From Macrotis lagotis (Eukaryota > Chordata > Mammalia > Peramelemorphia > Peramelidae), in assembly GCF_037893015.1 (NCBI RefSeq), contig NC_133663.1, positions 224,292,064 to 224,356,063 of the forward strand: DNA of 64,000 nt, written 5' to 3'. This document shows, one piece after another, positions 21,255 to 32,220 of the stretch (the first letter of the stretch is position 1; the number at the start of each line of letters is the position of its first letter). The notes under the pieces were generated by a model, which was not told the origin of the DNA, made no database searches, and worked only from the letters and a program-made list of their open reading frames with translations. Made by a program: the position numbers and the translations under genes.

Positions 21255-22057
21255 TAATTTTTCTATGGATCCACCTTTCTGCCAACTGGTCTTTATTTTG
21301 CTAAGACCTTGAGTTGGGGAGGGGCTGGTTCATAGGGGCTTGGGATTGCTAAAGGCTTTACTTACTGAGTGCAATTTCTCTGGCTGGCCTGTAGGAGGTT
21401 CTGGTTGCTTTCTCTGGAGTGTTTGTGACCTTGATTGAGGCCTTCTCCCTTTGCTTGAAGGGAGGAGTTGGAGCTATTGAATTCTTTTGCCTTCAATCAA
21501 TGGTGGGCTTTACTCTAGCCTGAAGTCATTCCTCGAGATTGTCAGTTGGGCTGATTCTTCTGCTGACACACATGAGCCTGAGGCAGAATTAGTCTGCAAA
21601 TGTTTGTTCTGGGAAGAGGCCTCAGCTGTAATGGAGGCGAGGACTCAAGAGTTCCTCAGACCAGAGGAGCCCAGGGATGGTGTCCCCAGTTCTCCTGCAC
21701 CGGAACTCTTCTCCCATACCTGTCAGCAAGCTCCAGAGGGACAACACCAACACCAGTGCCTCTGCTCCTTAGTTGGCTCAAGCCCCTGCCGTGTAGCCCC
21801 ACTGCTGATTCAGCAGGTCTGGCTCTTGGGCCCTCAGACTCCTGGCTCCACTTCAGCTGCTAATCTGGTTGATCCAGGGCTGAACTGTCCTCTGAGCCCA
21901 GACTCACCCGCCCAAATTTGCCCAATGCTGCTGTGTGAGACAAATCCTGAGGTAGATGTTCTTTCTCCTGGTTTTTCTTTCTGGGTTTTGTGGGTGAGAT
22001 TTCTGTTAAGAGGTTTTTTTTTCATATGATAGATGGGGAAAGATCAGGAGACTTTAG

Positions 22058-22397
22058 TTTGTTTGTTTGTTTAGATTTTTCAAGGTGATGGGATGAAGTG
22101 TCTTGCCCAAGGCCACAGGGCTAGGTAATTATCAAGCTTCTGAGGTTGGATTTGAACCCAGGTACTACTGACTCCAAGGCCGGTGCTCTATTCACTGCGC
22201 CACCTAGCTGCCCCAAAATGTTCCAGTTCATCTGCCTTAGATTATTATTTTTTTTAGGTTTTTGCAAGGCAGATGGGGTTAAGTGGCTTGCCCAAGGCCA
22301 CACAGCTAGGTAATTATTGTCTGAGACCGGATTTGAACCCAGGTTTTCCTGACTCCAGGGCCAGTGCTTTATCCACTATGCCACCTAGCCGCCCCTA
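22058..22397 (-). repeat. Pair of antisense MAR1-like SINEs with shared outer duplication
   Basis: Two complete antisense SINEs (22072-22216 and 22248-22397) are separated by about 31 bp of non-SINE sequence. Directly outside the pair lie GATCAGGAGACTTTAG (22042-22057) and AATCAAGAGACTTTAG (22398-22413), a near-perfect duplication enclosing both SINEs. No matching duplication is seen around either SINE alone. Confidence 0.75.
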
Positions 22398-22463
22398 ATC
22401 AAGAGACTTTAGAACTGTGCCTGTCTTCTCTGCCATTTTGGCTGGAAGTCTCTTCCCTATCAA

Positions 22464-23660
22464 TAGTTATGAAAGCTATTTCCTTCTATTCTCTTCTTAC
22501 TTTATTTACAATATGATCTTTTATATCTAAACCTTGTGTTCATTTGAAGTTTGGGAAATTTTGATCTAAGAATAAGTTTTCCTAGACTCCCATTTTCCCA
22601 GCAGCATTTTTCAGATGAGTGAATTTTTATATCATAGTTGGTGTCCTTGAATTTGTGTAACATTGTGCTACTATGTTTAGTTCTTCTGGTTCTTGTGTTC
22701 CAAATCTGCCCCTTTTATCAAGTTTACTTTTTACTTTTAAACTAGTATCAAATTGGGTTTTTTTTTGTTTTTTTTTTTCTTTAACAATTACTGCTTTGTG
22801 GTATAACTTGGGATCTGGTATTATAGGCTCCCTTCCTTAAGATTATTAAATTGTTTCTTCAAATGAGTCTTGTTTTTTCCCCTAGTTCTATAAAATAATC
22901 ATTTAATAGATGATTGATATGACATTGAATCTGTAAATAAGTTAGGGAGTGTTAAAATTTTTATTAAATTGTTACAGCACAGCTATATGTAATTGGTTCC
23001 TTTCCAGAAATCTTCCTTTGTTCCTATAAAGTTTTTTATAGTTGTATTCACTTTTATATATTCTTCTGTAATTTAAAATTATTTTGGTTTCACTATTATT
23101 TTATTATTTTTCCAATTAATCGTCTGCTTTCTCTTTACCTCCCCAACTCTCACAATAAAAAGCATCAAAAAAAGGAAAAACCCTCATAACAGATATTTTT
23201 AAAATCAAGCAAATTCCCCCATTATCTACGTCCAAAAATATATGTCTCATTAAACATTTTAGGGCTGTCACCTGTCAAGAAGTAGATAGCTTGTTTTTTC
23301 TTAGGTCCTCTTGAATTGTGAATTGTCATTATTACACTTATCAGAATTCTAAAGTCTTTTTCTTCATAACCCTGTTGCCATTGTATAAATTGTTCCTTTT
23401 GTTCTGCTCACTTCACTCTAGATCACTTCACAGAATTTTTCCGTTTTATTAGTCTTTCCTCAATAGGAACACACTTTCATAGTTTCAAGTTTTTCACTAC
23501 TATAAAAAGAGTTGCTTTAAAAATTTTTGTAGCTATAGGTCCTTTTCCTCTATTTGATTTCTTTAGAGTATATGACTAAGGACTGCTTAATAGGGCAGTT
23601 CCACAGTGCTTTCTAGAATGTCTAGTCTATAGTAACTGAGTGGAAAGTGTTTTTCTATAT
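22464..23660 (-). mobile_element. Old antisense L1, right part
   Basis: Continuation of the fossil L1 from 13800-15270: antisense ORF2-like sequence, then from about 23100 a second antisense L1 3' end ('cccccattatctacgtccaa', 'ctttcatagtttcaagtttt'). Strongly diverged, no open frame. Confidence 0.5.
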
Positions 23661-23822
23661 TTTTTTTTCTGAGTTTTGTTCTTAATATACAAAAGGTCTA
23701 ATGATTTTTGTAGGTTTCTGGAAAATATTTTAAATAGCATGGACATAAGGACAAAAAGGGAATAGTAGGAATGTGAAAGTGAAAATAAGAACTGAAGATA
23801 ATTCATTCTTTAAGAATCACAC

Positions 23823-24403
23823 TCTGTGAAGTGTGATGTCTTGACATAGTCATTGTGAGAAATGTAGGGTGTTGGTCTTCACAGGGTATGGAGGGGAGCC
23901 TTAGGGAATCCATCACAGAAGGGGAAATTGTGAGAAATATAGGGTGATGGTCTTCACAGGATGTGGAAGTGAGCCTTAGGGAATCCATTACAAAGGGGGA
24001 ATGGCTCAGCCAATCACAAGACTGGAAGAGTTTTCCTAATCCCATTCCAGGGATACCAAACCCCAAAGGTCGAGTGACCTAGAGATCTTGACCTAATGCT
24101 ACTGAGTTTGTGCAATTAGGTAATTGAATATTAACCCACACACCCCCTGTGACAATTGGGGTTCTTTAGCATGTCATACTTTGGATGATGTGGGGGGGGT
24201 TCATATTAGGTGCATATCATGGAATGGGAAGACCTTTTAGATTGTAACTCAAACTCTATGAACATCCAAGAGGGAGGGGGGTTTCTGAGGACAATAAATT
24301 ACCTGACTCCTAGGAGTGAGGTACCTGCATCTTGCAAGGTTCGTGAATAAAATGTACCATTTTCTAGCAGGTGTTTCCTTTCATTCATTTATAACACTCA
24401 TAA
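23823..24403. mobile_element. Probable solo LTR (endogenous retrovirus-type) with internal tandem duplication
   Basis: A block of about 580 bp with LTR-like composition: a CCAAT-type site in 'cagccaatcacaagac' (near 24010), and near the right end an AATAAA in 'gtgaataaaatgtaccattt' (24343 onward) followed by a T-rich end. Two direct copies of about 77 bp (about 23851-23927 and 23928-24004) share 'ttgtgagaaat' and 'gccttagggaatccat'. No internal retroviral genes are seen. Exact ends and target duplication could not be fixed, so the identification is tentative. Confidence 0.5.
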
Positions 24404-24582
24404 ATTGCATTTAAGTGAGGCAGAGCTGTGAATAATCCTGGGTCTCACCTCTGCTCCAGAGTCAATCAGAGTCTAGAGGCAAGAGAAAATCAAGATGACT
24501 GGCATTAAATTTCTAATTTAATTAAACTGCATGACCTTGGCCTTTGAAATCAAGGCATTTCTTAGGTTTCTGTGGCAATTTT

Positions 24583-24600
24583 GCCCCCCCCCCCCCCCCA
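24583..24600. repeat. Poly(C) run
   Basis: An uninterrupted C homopolymer of about 17 bases, G-rich on the opposite strand. Confidence 0.85.
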
Positions 24601-25391
24601 GGGATGACCAGACTGAAAGATACTTAAGCATCTGGAGCAGTAAGTTCCTCAAAGCATCCACTTTGGGAACCACATTTTTATAAAAGATTTTATTTATTTT
24701 GAGTTTCATAATTCTTCCCCTAATCTTACTTCCCTCCCCCCACCCCAAAGAAGGAAATTTGCCAGTCTTTACATTGTTTCCATGGCATACATTGATCCAA
24801 ATTGAATGTGATGAGAGAGAAATCATATCCTTAAGGAAGAAACATAAAGTACAAGAGATAGCAAGATCAGGCAATAAGTTTTTTCCTAAATTAAAGGTAA
24901 TAGTTCTTGGTTTTTGTTCCAACTCCACAGTTCTTTCTCTGGATACAGATGGTATTCTCCATTGCAGACAGCCCCAAATTGTCCCTGATTGTTGCACTGA
25001 TGGAAAGAGCAAATCCCTCAAGGTTGATCATTACCCCCCATGTTGCCTGCAAGTCCTTGAGCTCCACTTCTTTCCATCACTCTCCCTTCTTCCTTCCCCA
25101 TGGCAGCAAACAACCTGATATAGGTTGTATGTATATAATCACATATAACGTGTTTTCATACTAGTCATTGTGAAGAATTAGAACTAAAATGGAAAAAAAT
25201 CATGATAAACAAAGTTTTTGAAAGTGAACATAGTTTACTTTTCTCTGCATGTAGAATACATAACTTCTCTTGATGTGGACATCATACTCCAAGTCTTTTG
25301 GGATTGTCCTTGATAATTGACTTGAGAGGAGGTGCATCTATCAGTAGATCATCTTACAATATTGCCATTAATGTTTACAATGTTCTCCTGG

Positions 25392-25440
25392 GGGCAGCTA
25401 GGTGGCGCAATGGATAGAGCACCACTCCTGGAGTCAGGAG
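25392..25440 (+). repeat. 49-bp tailless SINE head with target-site duplication
   Basis: Only the tRNA-like 5' head of the MAR1-like SINE is present, from gggcagctaggtggcgcaat to ctggagtcaggag, with no 3' body and no A tail. It is flanked by TACAATGTTCTCCTGG (25376-25391) and TACAATGTTATCCTGG (25441-25456), a 16-bp duplication with one mismatch. Confidence 0.85.
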
Positions 25441-25934
25441 TACAATGTTATCCTGGTTCTGCTCACCCCATTCATCATCAGTTCATACAAGTATCTTCAA
25501 GCTTTTCTCATCTGGCCATTCATGATTTCTAACAGAACTCTATAACATTCTTAATCCATAATTTGTTTAACCATTCCTTTACTGATGGGCTTCCCTTCAA
25601 TTTCCAACTCTGCTACTGCAAAAAGAACTTCTCTAAATATCTCCCCACCCCCTTTTAATGATCTGTTAGGGACAAGGAACTAGTAGATGTATTGCTCGAT
25701 CAAAGGGTATGCAGTTTTATTGCCCTTTGGACTTAGGTCCAAACTGCTTTCCAGAATGGTTGGATCATTTCACAGCTCCACTAACCATGCATTATTGTTC
25801 CAGTTTCCCCACATCCTCTTCAACATTGATCATTTTCCTTTTTTATCATCTTAGCCATTCTGATGGGTATGAAGTGGTACATCACAGTTGTTTTAATTTT
25901 CATTTCTCTAGTCGATGAGTTGGAGCATTTTTTT

Positions 25935-26083
25935 TTTTTAGGTTTTTGCAAGGCAAATGGGGTTAAGTGGCTTACCCAAGGCCACACAGCTAGGTAATTA
26001 TCAAGTGTCTGAGACCGGATTTGAACCCAGGTACTCCTGACTCCAAGGCTGGTGCTTTATCCACTCCACCATCTAGCCACCCC
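25935..26083 (-). repeat. MAR1-like SINE, antisense, with target-site duplication
   Basis: Complete antisense copy; the duplication TGGAGCATTTTTTT flanks it at 25921-25934 and 26084-26097. Confidence 0.93.
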
Positions 26084-26282
26084 TGGAGCATTTTTTTACA
26101 TGACTATAGTTTTAATTTCTTCTAACAGGCATTCATATCCTTTGACCATTTATCACTTGGAGAATGACTTGTATTCTTATAAATTTTGACTTAGTTCACT
26201 ATATAGTTTAGAAATGAGTACTTTATCAGAAACTCTAGCTGTGAAAATCAACAGCGTCGGATCAATTTAACCAACAAACCTG

Positions 26283-26400
26283 AGAGGCAGTGTGGTATAG
26301 TGGGAAAGAGTAGATTTGTATGGCTTGGGTAAATAACCTCTTAAACCCTCTTTTAGATGATCTCTAAAATAATTTAATCCTTTAACTGAATAAATGTCCG
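26283..26400 (+). repeat. MIR, sense
   Basis: 'gaggcagtgtggtatagtgg' followed by 'aataacctcttaaaccctct' and 'agatgatctctaaaat' matches MIR head and CORE in order. Confidence 0.6.
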
Positions 26401-27100
26401 TATTAAGAAGGTTAAAAAGTCACTAAGGTAACTTATCGAACTATTTACTAAATGCTGAAAGAATTGGCAATTTTTATTAAAAACCAATAAAAAGTTCAGA
26501 GCTAGAAGAAATTTAAAGAGAGTATACTCCAAATGTCCTAATTTTTATTAAGGAGGAACTCAATCCCAGGTCAGGTGACCAAGTCCATAAAAGTAGTAAA
26601 TGTTAAATGTTAAAGTAAGGCAGGAAATGCAGGTTCATTCAAAAGCAATTCTTTGGTGTTTTCTGCTCCCCTTTCCCATTCTTTGGGCAAAGATGGGTCC
26701 TTGAGGAATCCAATTCCTTTTTTATAGAAGAGGTAACTGAAGAAAAAAAAGTTAAAAAAATCCTTCCTAATGACACAGCTTGATTAGAACCCAAATCTCT
26801 TTATCTAATTACTTGTCTTTTTTTCTTTCTGGATTGGATCCACAATTTCATTGGTTTAAGGGGTTCCAGATAAGCAACTTGCTCTTAAAATGCAGAGGTG
26901 CACATTCTCTAGGATTTAGAATCTTAGAGAGTTGAGTCACTTGAGAAGTTAAGTGATTTGCTCAGAGAAACTCTGAGGATCTTCCCCTCCCAGACTGATC
27001 ATTTCATGAAGGCAAAGTAGACCATCTTTTGCCTCAATTCTCATTTAACATTTAATTATTGAATAGATGTTGCTTCAGACAAACTGAGACCTGAGATTTG
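26401..27100. other. Mostly unique intergenic sequence
   Basis: No exon is seen. A weak MIR-like antisense patch near 26910-26990 ('gttaagtgatttgctcagag') is the only repeat I can suggest. Confidence 0.4.
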
Positions 27101-27104
27101 ACTT

Positions 27105-27320
27105 TAAAAAGGCTAAGGTTTCACACTGTATCTTGGGCCATTTCCAGTGATTTTGATATCTCTTGCCACTGGACTCCTATGACTCTGGAGGAGAGAGTAA
27201 AAGGAAAGTCTCCACACACAACCTTACTTCACTTAAATCGAATTCACTTGCAAGTCAGGACATCACCTTCCTGATGTCATTGGTTCTCTTCAAGAATGAA
27301 GGATGAACAGCAACAGTTAC
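27105..27320 (+). repeat. Unassigned marsupial SINE family, copy 2
   Basis: 'ccatttccagtgattttgat', 'cctatgactctggaggagag', 'acttcacttaaatcgaattc' and 'ttcaagaatgaaggatgaac' are in the same order as the copy at 11795-11975. Confidence 0.65.
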
Positions 27321-27783
27321 ACAGAGTAGTTTTCTATTTACTATAATATAGGCCTCTTGATCTACTATATGCAAAAATTTGAAAATAATTTGCAACTTTA
27401 TTAATATATAAATATAGGAAACAATTCTTTACAATTTTGTACTGAATTAAATTGATAGACACACAATTCTTTTACCGATCTTTTTTCAATGAATGGTTGA
27501 AATTGTTTAAAGTTGAAGTGGACATCTTCCCTTTCTGCTAACCATCAATTGACAGAAATATGGATAAAAGATTTTGGAAGCTGCAGTTAATGCCATGGCT
27601 GCTTTGTGATAAAAAGGAATAACTCTCTTAATAACAGCACTAAGACTTTATGGATGAAAATATGGGGAAAGAAGCCCATGGAGAACTTGGAAGGGGTTTC
27701 AAAAAGATCCATGTGGCCTTAGACCACATAGTTTCCTAGTGCTGAAAAGAAAAATGATGAAGACCCTCTTCAGAAGTGGCTCA

Positions 27784-27943
27784 GGGCAGCTAAGTGGTGC
27801 AGTGGATAGAGCACCGGCCCTGGAGTCAGGAGTATCTGAGTTCAAATCCGGCCTCAGACACTTAATAATTACCTAGCCATGTGGCCTTGGGCAAGCCACC
27901 TAACCCCATTGCCTAGCAAAAACTAAAAAAAAAAAAAAAAAAA
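27784..27943 (+). repeat. MAR1-like SINE with target-site duplication
   Basis: Complete sense copy with a long A tail; AGTGGCTCA at 27775-27783 and AGGTGGCTCA at 27943-27952 flank it. Confidence 0.9.
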
Positions 27944-28002
27944 GGTGGCTCAAAATACAATGGGTCCAATGCCAATCAATTTTGTTGAAAATGGTATGAT
28001 GT

Positions 28003-28338
28003 TCCATCAGTGCAACGATCAGGAACAATTTTGGGCTGTCTGCAAAGGAGAGTGCCATCTGTATCCAGATCCAGTTGTGGAGTTTGAACGAACTGCAAGG
28101 ACTATTCCCTTTAATTTAGAAAAAAACATATCTTATTGTCTGATCTTGTTACCTCTTAGACTTCTCTTCTTTAAGGATATTTCTCTCTCATCACACCCAA
28201 TTTGGATCAAGGTACAACATGGAAACAAAGTACAGACTGAAAGAGTGCTTTCCGTGGGGGTGGGGTGAGGGGAGGGAAGCAAGATGGGGGGAAATTGTAA
28301 AACTCAAATCTCTTTAATAAAAATAAATAAAAAAAAAA
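28003..28338 (+). mobile_element. 336-bp 5'-truncated L1 with perfect 16-bp target-site duplication
   Basis: Starts within the L1 3' UTR ('tccatcagtgcaacgatcag'), passes the 'ttggatcaaggtacaacatg' block and a G-rich tract, and ends in an A-rich tail. The duplication GAAAATGGTATGATGT lies at 27987-28002 and 28339-28354. An open frame spanning 27945-28268 is only a chance join of flank and L1. Confidence 0.92.
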
Positions 28339-28529
28339 GAAAATGGTATGATGTCCCATGCCTGGGGATAGGTCATCAGAGTTAGCACCACCAAGTGAGA
28401 AATCCAATCCTTCCCTCCCTTGTCAAATCACAAGAAGAGATTTTTGCTGTTGTCCTTCACCTTGGATATTTTGCCCTCTGCTCAGGGAATGGCATATTTT
28501 GGCTCATTTCAGTATATCTGTCTCCACCC

Positions 28530-28625
28530 AAACAAACTTTTAAAGCACTGAGGATACAAAGGAAAAGGTAGTCTCTACATGCAAGGAGTTCAATCTAATA
28601 GGAGAGAAAACTTAAACCACTGGGT

Positions 28626-28701
<76 letters not shown>

Positions 28702-29345
28702 TATAGATATGTGTATATATAAATCACATACATATATATGTGCATACACACACACACACACACACAGAGGATGAATGGAGATAATCAACAGAGAAAAGGG
28801 ATTAGAATTAAGGGGAAATTGGAAAAACTTCCTGTAGAAGGTGAGATTTTAGTTGGAACTTGAAGTCAGGAGGCAAAAATGACTAGAGGAATGTCAGGCA
28901 AAGGAGATACTTAAGTATTCCAGAATCAGGAACTGCCATGTCTTGAGGGAGGAAGAGCAAGGAGGTCAGTGTCACTAGATTGTACAACACATGGAAGGGG
29001 ATATAGTATAAGAAAAAAGGTGGAGGAAAAGAAAGTTATGAAGATCTCTGCATGTTAGAGAAATTTAAATTTAATCTAGAGGTGATAGGGAGTCACTGGA
29101 TTTTACTGGACATAAGGGTAGGAAAGAGTGACATGGTCAAATCTGTGCATTATGAAGATCAATTTTAGCAGGCAGAACCACCACTAGGCTACTGTAGTAG
29201 ATTAGGTGTGAAGTGATGAGAGAGACTGTACCTGAGTAATGGTAGTGTCAGAGAGAAAGGAGCATGTTGGAGAGATGTTACAAAGGTAAAACTGACAGAC
29301 TTTGGCCACAGATTGAATAAGGGTGGAGGGGTTAGGTGGTGAGTG
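28530..29345 (+). repeat. Ancient interspersed repeat, unassigned family, copy 1
   Basis: Phrases 'gcaaggagttcaatctaata', 'gaacttgaagtcaggaggca', 'tagggagtcactggatttta' and 'gagtgacatggtcaaatctg' recur in order in the copies at 29600-30260, 45640-46430 and 51940-52300. Similar text is known to me from ancient mammalian repeats, but I cannot name the family. A large AT/AC microsatellite lies inside it. Confidence 0.5.
28636..28766. repeat. (AT)n/(AC)n compound microsatellite
   Basis: About 60 bp of almost pure AT repeats, then TA/CA-mixed sequence and an (AC) run at 28746-28766. Confidence 0.95.
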
Positions 29346-29409
29346 AGGAATTGAGGATATCTAGTTTGGGAGCCCATGAAGATGGTGGTGGGGAAAGGCG
29401 AGAAGGGAA

Positions 29410-29590
29410 TAAACATTTATATACAGCAGGTGCTATGACTATCCTCACTTTATAGTTGAAGAAATTTAGGAAAATGAGGTTAAGTGACTTGTCCAAGGTT
29501 ATACAACTGCTGTCTGAGGCTGAATCTGAATTCAGAACTTCCTGACTTTAGGTTCATCTCCTTATCTATTATACTACCAGCTGTTTACCT
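29410..29590 (-). repeat. MIR, antisense
   Basis: 'atcctcactttatagttgaa', 'gaggttaagtgacttgtcca' and 'ctgaattcagaacttcctga' are the antisense MIR body in order. Confidence 0.7.
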
Positions 29591-29599
29591 CTAGGAGTA

Positions 29600-30260
29600 C
29601 CCTTAGAAGTAACAGGGAAGTTAGGAAGAAGGTAATGTTTAGGGGATAATGATGTTTTGCAAAAGTTTTGTACATCTGAAACAGAACACCCAGTTCTAGA
29701 ATTTATGGGAATGGGGAAAGTTTCCTTGTAGAAACTGAGACTTGAAGCCAGGAGGTAGAAAAATTGGGAAGGTTTCATGCATGGGGGGACAACTGGTGAA
29801 AATCTTATGGAAATAACAGCAAGGAGGTTCTATCTTTGGAGTACGTGGAGAGGAATAAACTCCTGGAAGGATAGAATGATGGGTCTGTAATCAAAGACTC
29901 ATCTTCATGAATTCAAATTCAGCTTTAGGAACATACTGTAGTTGCATGATCCTGGGCAAATCACCCAGCCCTGTTTGTCTCAGTTCTTCACCTGTAAAAT
30001 AAGTTGGAAGAGAGCAAACTACTCAATATCCTTGCCAAGGAAATTCCAAAATGGGATCATGAAGATATGAAACTATTGGAATAACAATGATTAAAAATGG
30101 CTTATAAAGCAAAGGCTTGTAAGATTCTTTAGAAGCCAAAAAGAACCTAGAGTTAATAGGGAGTCACTGAAGGTTACTGAATAGCAATGGTATCACGATC
30201 AAACCTGTACTTTTAGGAAAATAATTTGACAGCTGAGTGGAAGATTGCCTGAAGGGGGAG
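29600..30260 (+). repeat. Ancient interspersed repeat, copy 2, with inserted SINE
   Basis: 'gaaactgagacttgaagcca', 'aatagggagtcactgaaggt' and 'caatggtatcacgatcaaac' parallel copy 1. A MIR/CORE-SINE interrupts it at 29925-30095. Confidence 0.5.
29925..30095 (+). repeat. CORE-SINE with long 3' body
   Basis: 'ttcaaattcagctttaggaa', 'tgatcctgggcaaatcaccc', 'tcagttcttcacctgtaaaa' and 'ccaaaatgggatcatgaaga' follow the sense order of a MIR-related marsupial SINE that has an extended 3' part. Confidence 0.7.
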
Positions 30261-30549
30261 GGACTTGAGATTCCTTAAATTCCAATAATAATAGTTATCA
30301 ATTTCCTGGATGGATTTCTGGAGTGGTTTCTCCACCCCTTCTGTTCAGTTTTATGCACATCTTGTATATTTTTGTGGCAGGACATTCACTGCCATTGTAA
30401 ATAACTTTTGATTTTTTTAAATTGATAAATGGGCATCCTTGCCAAAAAAAAAATTTCTATTTTAGCATGGATGGCAATGGGAAAAGTCATAGGAACCCAG
30501 CTCTTCCACATATACTTTCAAAATTATCCAAAAAAGGGAAACAGATAAA

Positions 30550-30760
30550 AACTATCAGATTTTTACAGCACTTTATCTAAGGTTTATAAAGTACTTTTCA
30601 TATATTATAATTTTATCCTCATACCTAACCTGAAAAATAAGTTCTATTATAACCCATTTTATAGAATAGGAAGTTGAGGCTAGAGGATGTTAAATGTCTT
30701 ATCCAGAATCACCCAACTTGCTAAGTGTCTAAGACAGGAATCATACTAAGTTTTTCTTGT
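30550..30760 (-). repeat. MIR, antisense
   Basis: 'ggaagttgaggctagaggat', 'gtcttatccagaatcaccca' and 'gtgtctaagacaggaatcat' match antisense MIR. Confidence 0.6.
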
Positions 30761-30764
30761 TTCC

Positions 30765-32220
30765 ATGTTTCACACTCAATCTACTGAGGCAAAGAGAGAC
30801 TACAGTAAATACTTTCATCTACTCAGGGACTCAAATTATCAGCCAGGCAAAATTCTTCTAACATTGACAAGGGGGTCATGGATTAAAAAAAAAATGATTC
30901 AGAAAGAACTTCAGCAAAAATCTAGTCCAACTCATGTGAATGGTATCTCCACGGTAACATCCTGAAGAAGCAGTTCTCTAGCCTATTCATAAAGTCCTCC
31001 AAGAAGGGGAGAGCTATGGCCTCTAGATTCAACAATTCCAACAACTGACATTTTTAGGAAATTCTTTTTATAACTTGCACTTTCTGATGCTGTAAGTTTA
31101 CAATTTGTAACCCTCAGCTGAAAAATAAAGACCTATCCTTTATCTACTTTCAAATTCTTGCACTAGTATATTTATCCTGAGAGTTCATTTCTCTAGGCTA
31201 AATACATCTTGTTCTTTCAAATGATGCTCATGACATGGACTCAAGGTCCTTCACCATTTTGTGCCTTCTTGTCAATATCGTTCCTCAATTATGACACTAA
31301 AACTGAATAATGTGTACCCCAAATGTAGACTGATAAGATCACAGTACAGAGTAACTATCCCCTCAGTAAGGTAAAGCACTCAATGCAGAGCAAGATGTTT
31401 GCCACAGCAAATTAATGATTAATAATAAACCCATAGTTCAATAAATTCACAGATCTTTTACAGAACTTCTTTTTAAGATCGCCTAAATCGTTTTAATATT
31501 TGGGTTTTTTGGTACCCAGGGATCTTAAGACTTTTGCATCTTTTTATATTCTGTCCAGTAAAGATCCTTTAAGATTGTCATTTGGTTCTTGGTGGTGTTG
31601 TTCTGTCATTTCACTTGTGTCTGACTCAGTGTCCCCACTTACGGTTTTCTTGGCAAAGATCCTGGAGTTTTCCAGCTGATTTTACAGATGAAGAAACTGA
31701 GGATTCTATCAATAATACTTTATCTCTTCCAATTTTGTATTATCTGCCCATATTTTATAAGCATACCACCTATGCCTCATTCAAATCATTGATGAAAATG
31801 TCAAACATCATAAACCTAGACATAGATCTCAGATCTCCATTAGAAAGTTCCTGCTCTTAATTACAATTTGATTCTGGCCAACAAACTAATTATGAATACA
31901 ATCTAATTAAATCTAATCTATATCTCCCCATCTTCTCCACAAGAATAATATGCGATAATAAAAAGCTTTGCAAAATCTTTTGGCAACTACAGTCACTGCA
32001 TTTTCCTTATTTACTAGTTTAACATCCTGTCAAAAAGGAAATAAGGTTAATCTGGCATGACTGGCCTTGAAATAGTTGGCACCAGCACAGGTAAAGAGGG
32101 CAGAAGTCTGCTAATCCTCTAACAAGGGAACATCAAACTTGTAGCTCTCCAATAGAAGATCTACTGGAGTTTCATAAGCCAACACTCCTCTAACTCTTAA
32201 TAAACCAGGAGACTATAGAA
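30765..32220. other. Intergenic sequence, probable old repeat remnants
   Basis: No coding exon is seen. An antisense SINE tail lies at 31585-31715. Sequence around 31050-31560 reads like an old interspersed repeat but I cannot place it. Confidence 0.35.
31585..31715 (-). repeat. CORE-SINE 3' body, antisense
   Basis: 'ttctgtcatttcacttgtgt', 'tttcttggcaaagatcctgg' and 'ttacagatgaagaaactgag' are the antisense 3' part of the same SINE type seen at 29925-30095. Confidence 0.65.

Larger units (their letters stand above)
15281..22452 (-). mobile_element. Near-full-length L1 retrotransposon, antisense, with nested SINEs
   Basis: On the minus strand the element runs from a 5' end near 22452 (containing CCAAAATGGCAGAGAAG) through 5' UTR, ORF1 (21254 to 20169), a long purine-rich spacer, ORF2 (about 19390 to 15662), a G-rich 3' UTR and an A-rich tail at 15281-15292. 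A target-site duplication TTCCCTATCAA flanks it (15270-15280 and 22453-22463). The sequence on both sides is the same older antisense L1, so this is a younger insertion into a fossil. SINEs sit at 16975-17123 and 22058-22397. Frameshifts and stops in both ORFs make it non-autonomous now. Confidence 0.9.
24672..26235 (-). mobile_element. 5'-truncated L1, antisense, with nested SINE insertions
   Basis: Antisense L1 3' end: 'aaaagattttatttattttg', a C-run of 3' UTR complement, 'ccaaattgaatgtgatgaga', then ORF2 C-terminal complement ('gggtatgcagttttattgcc', 'ccagaatggttggatcattt'). Interrupted by a 49-bp SINE head at 25392-25440 and a full SINE at 25935-26083. Confidence 0.85.

Noticed and set aside
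21487..22029. 180-codon plus-strand frame
   Set aside because: It lies antisense in the L1 5' UTR; similar GC-richer frames occur in the half-L1 5' UTRs. No protein family is recognisable.
27945..28268. 107-codon open frame that looks like a small protein
   Set aside because: It spans unique flank, a target-site duplication and a truncated L1 3' UTR; it is a chance fusion with no family resemblance.
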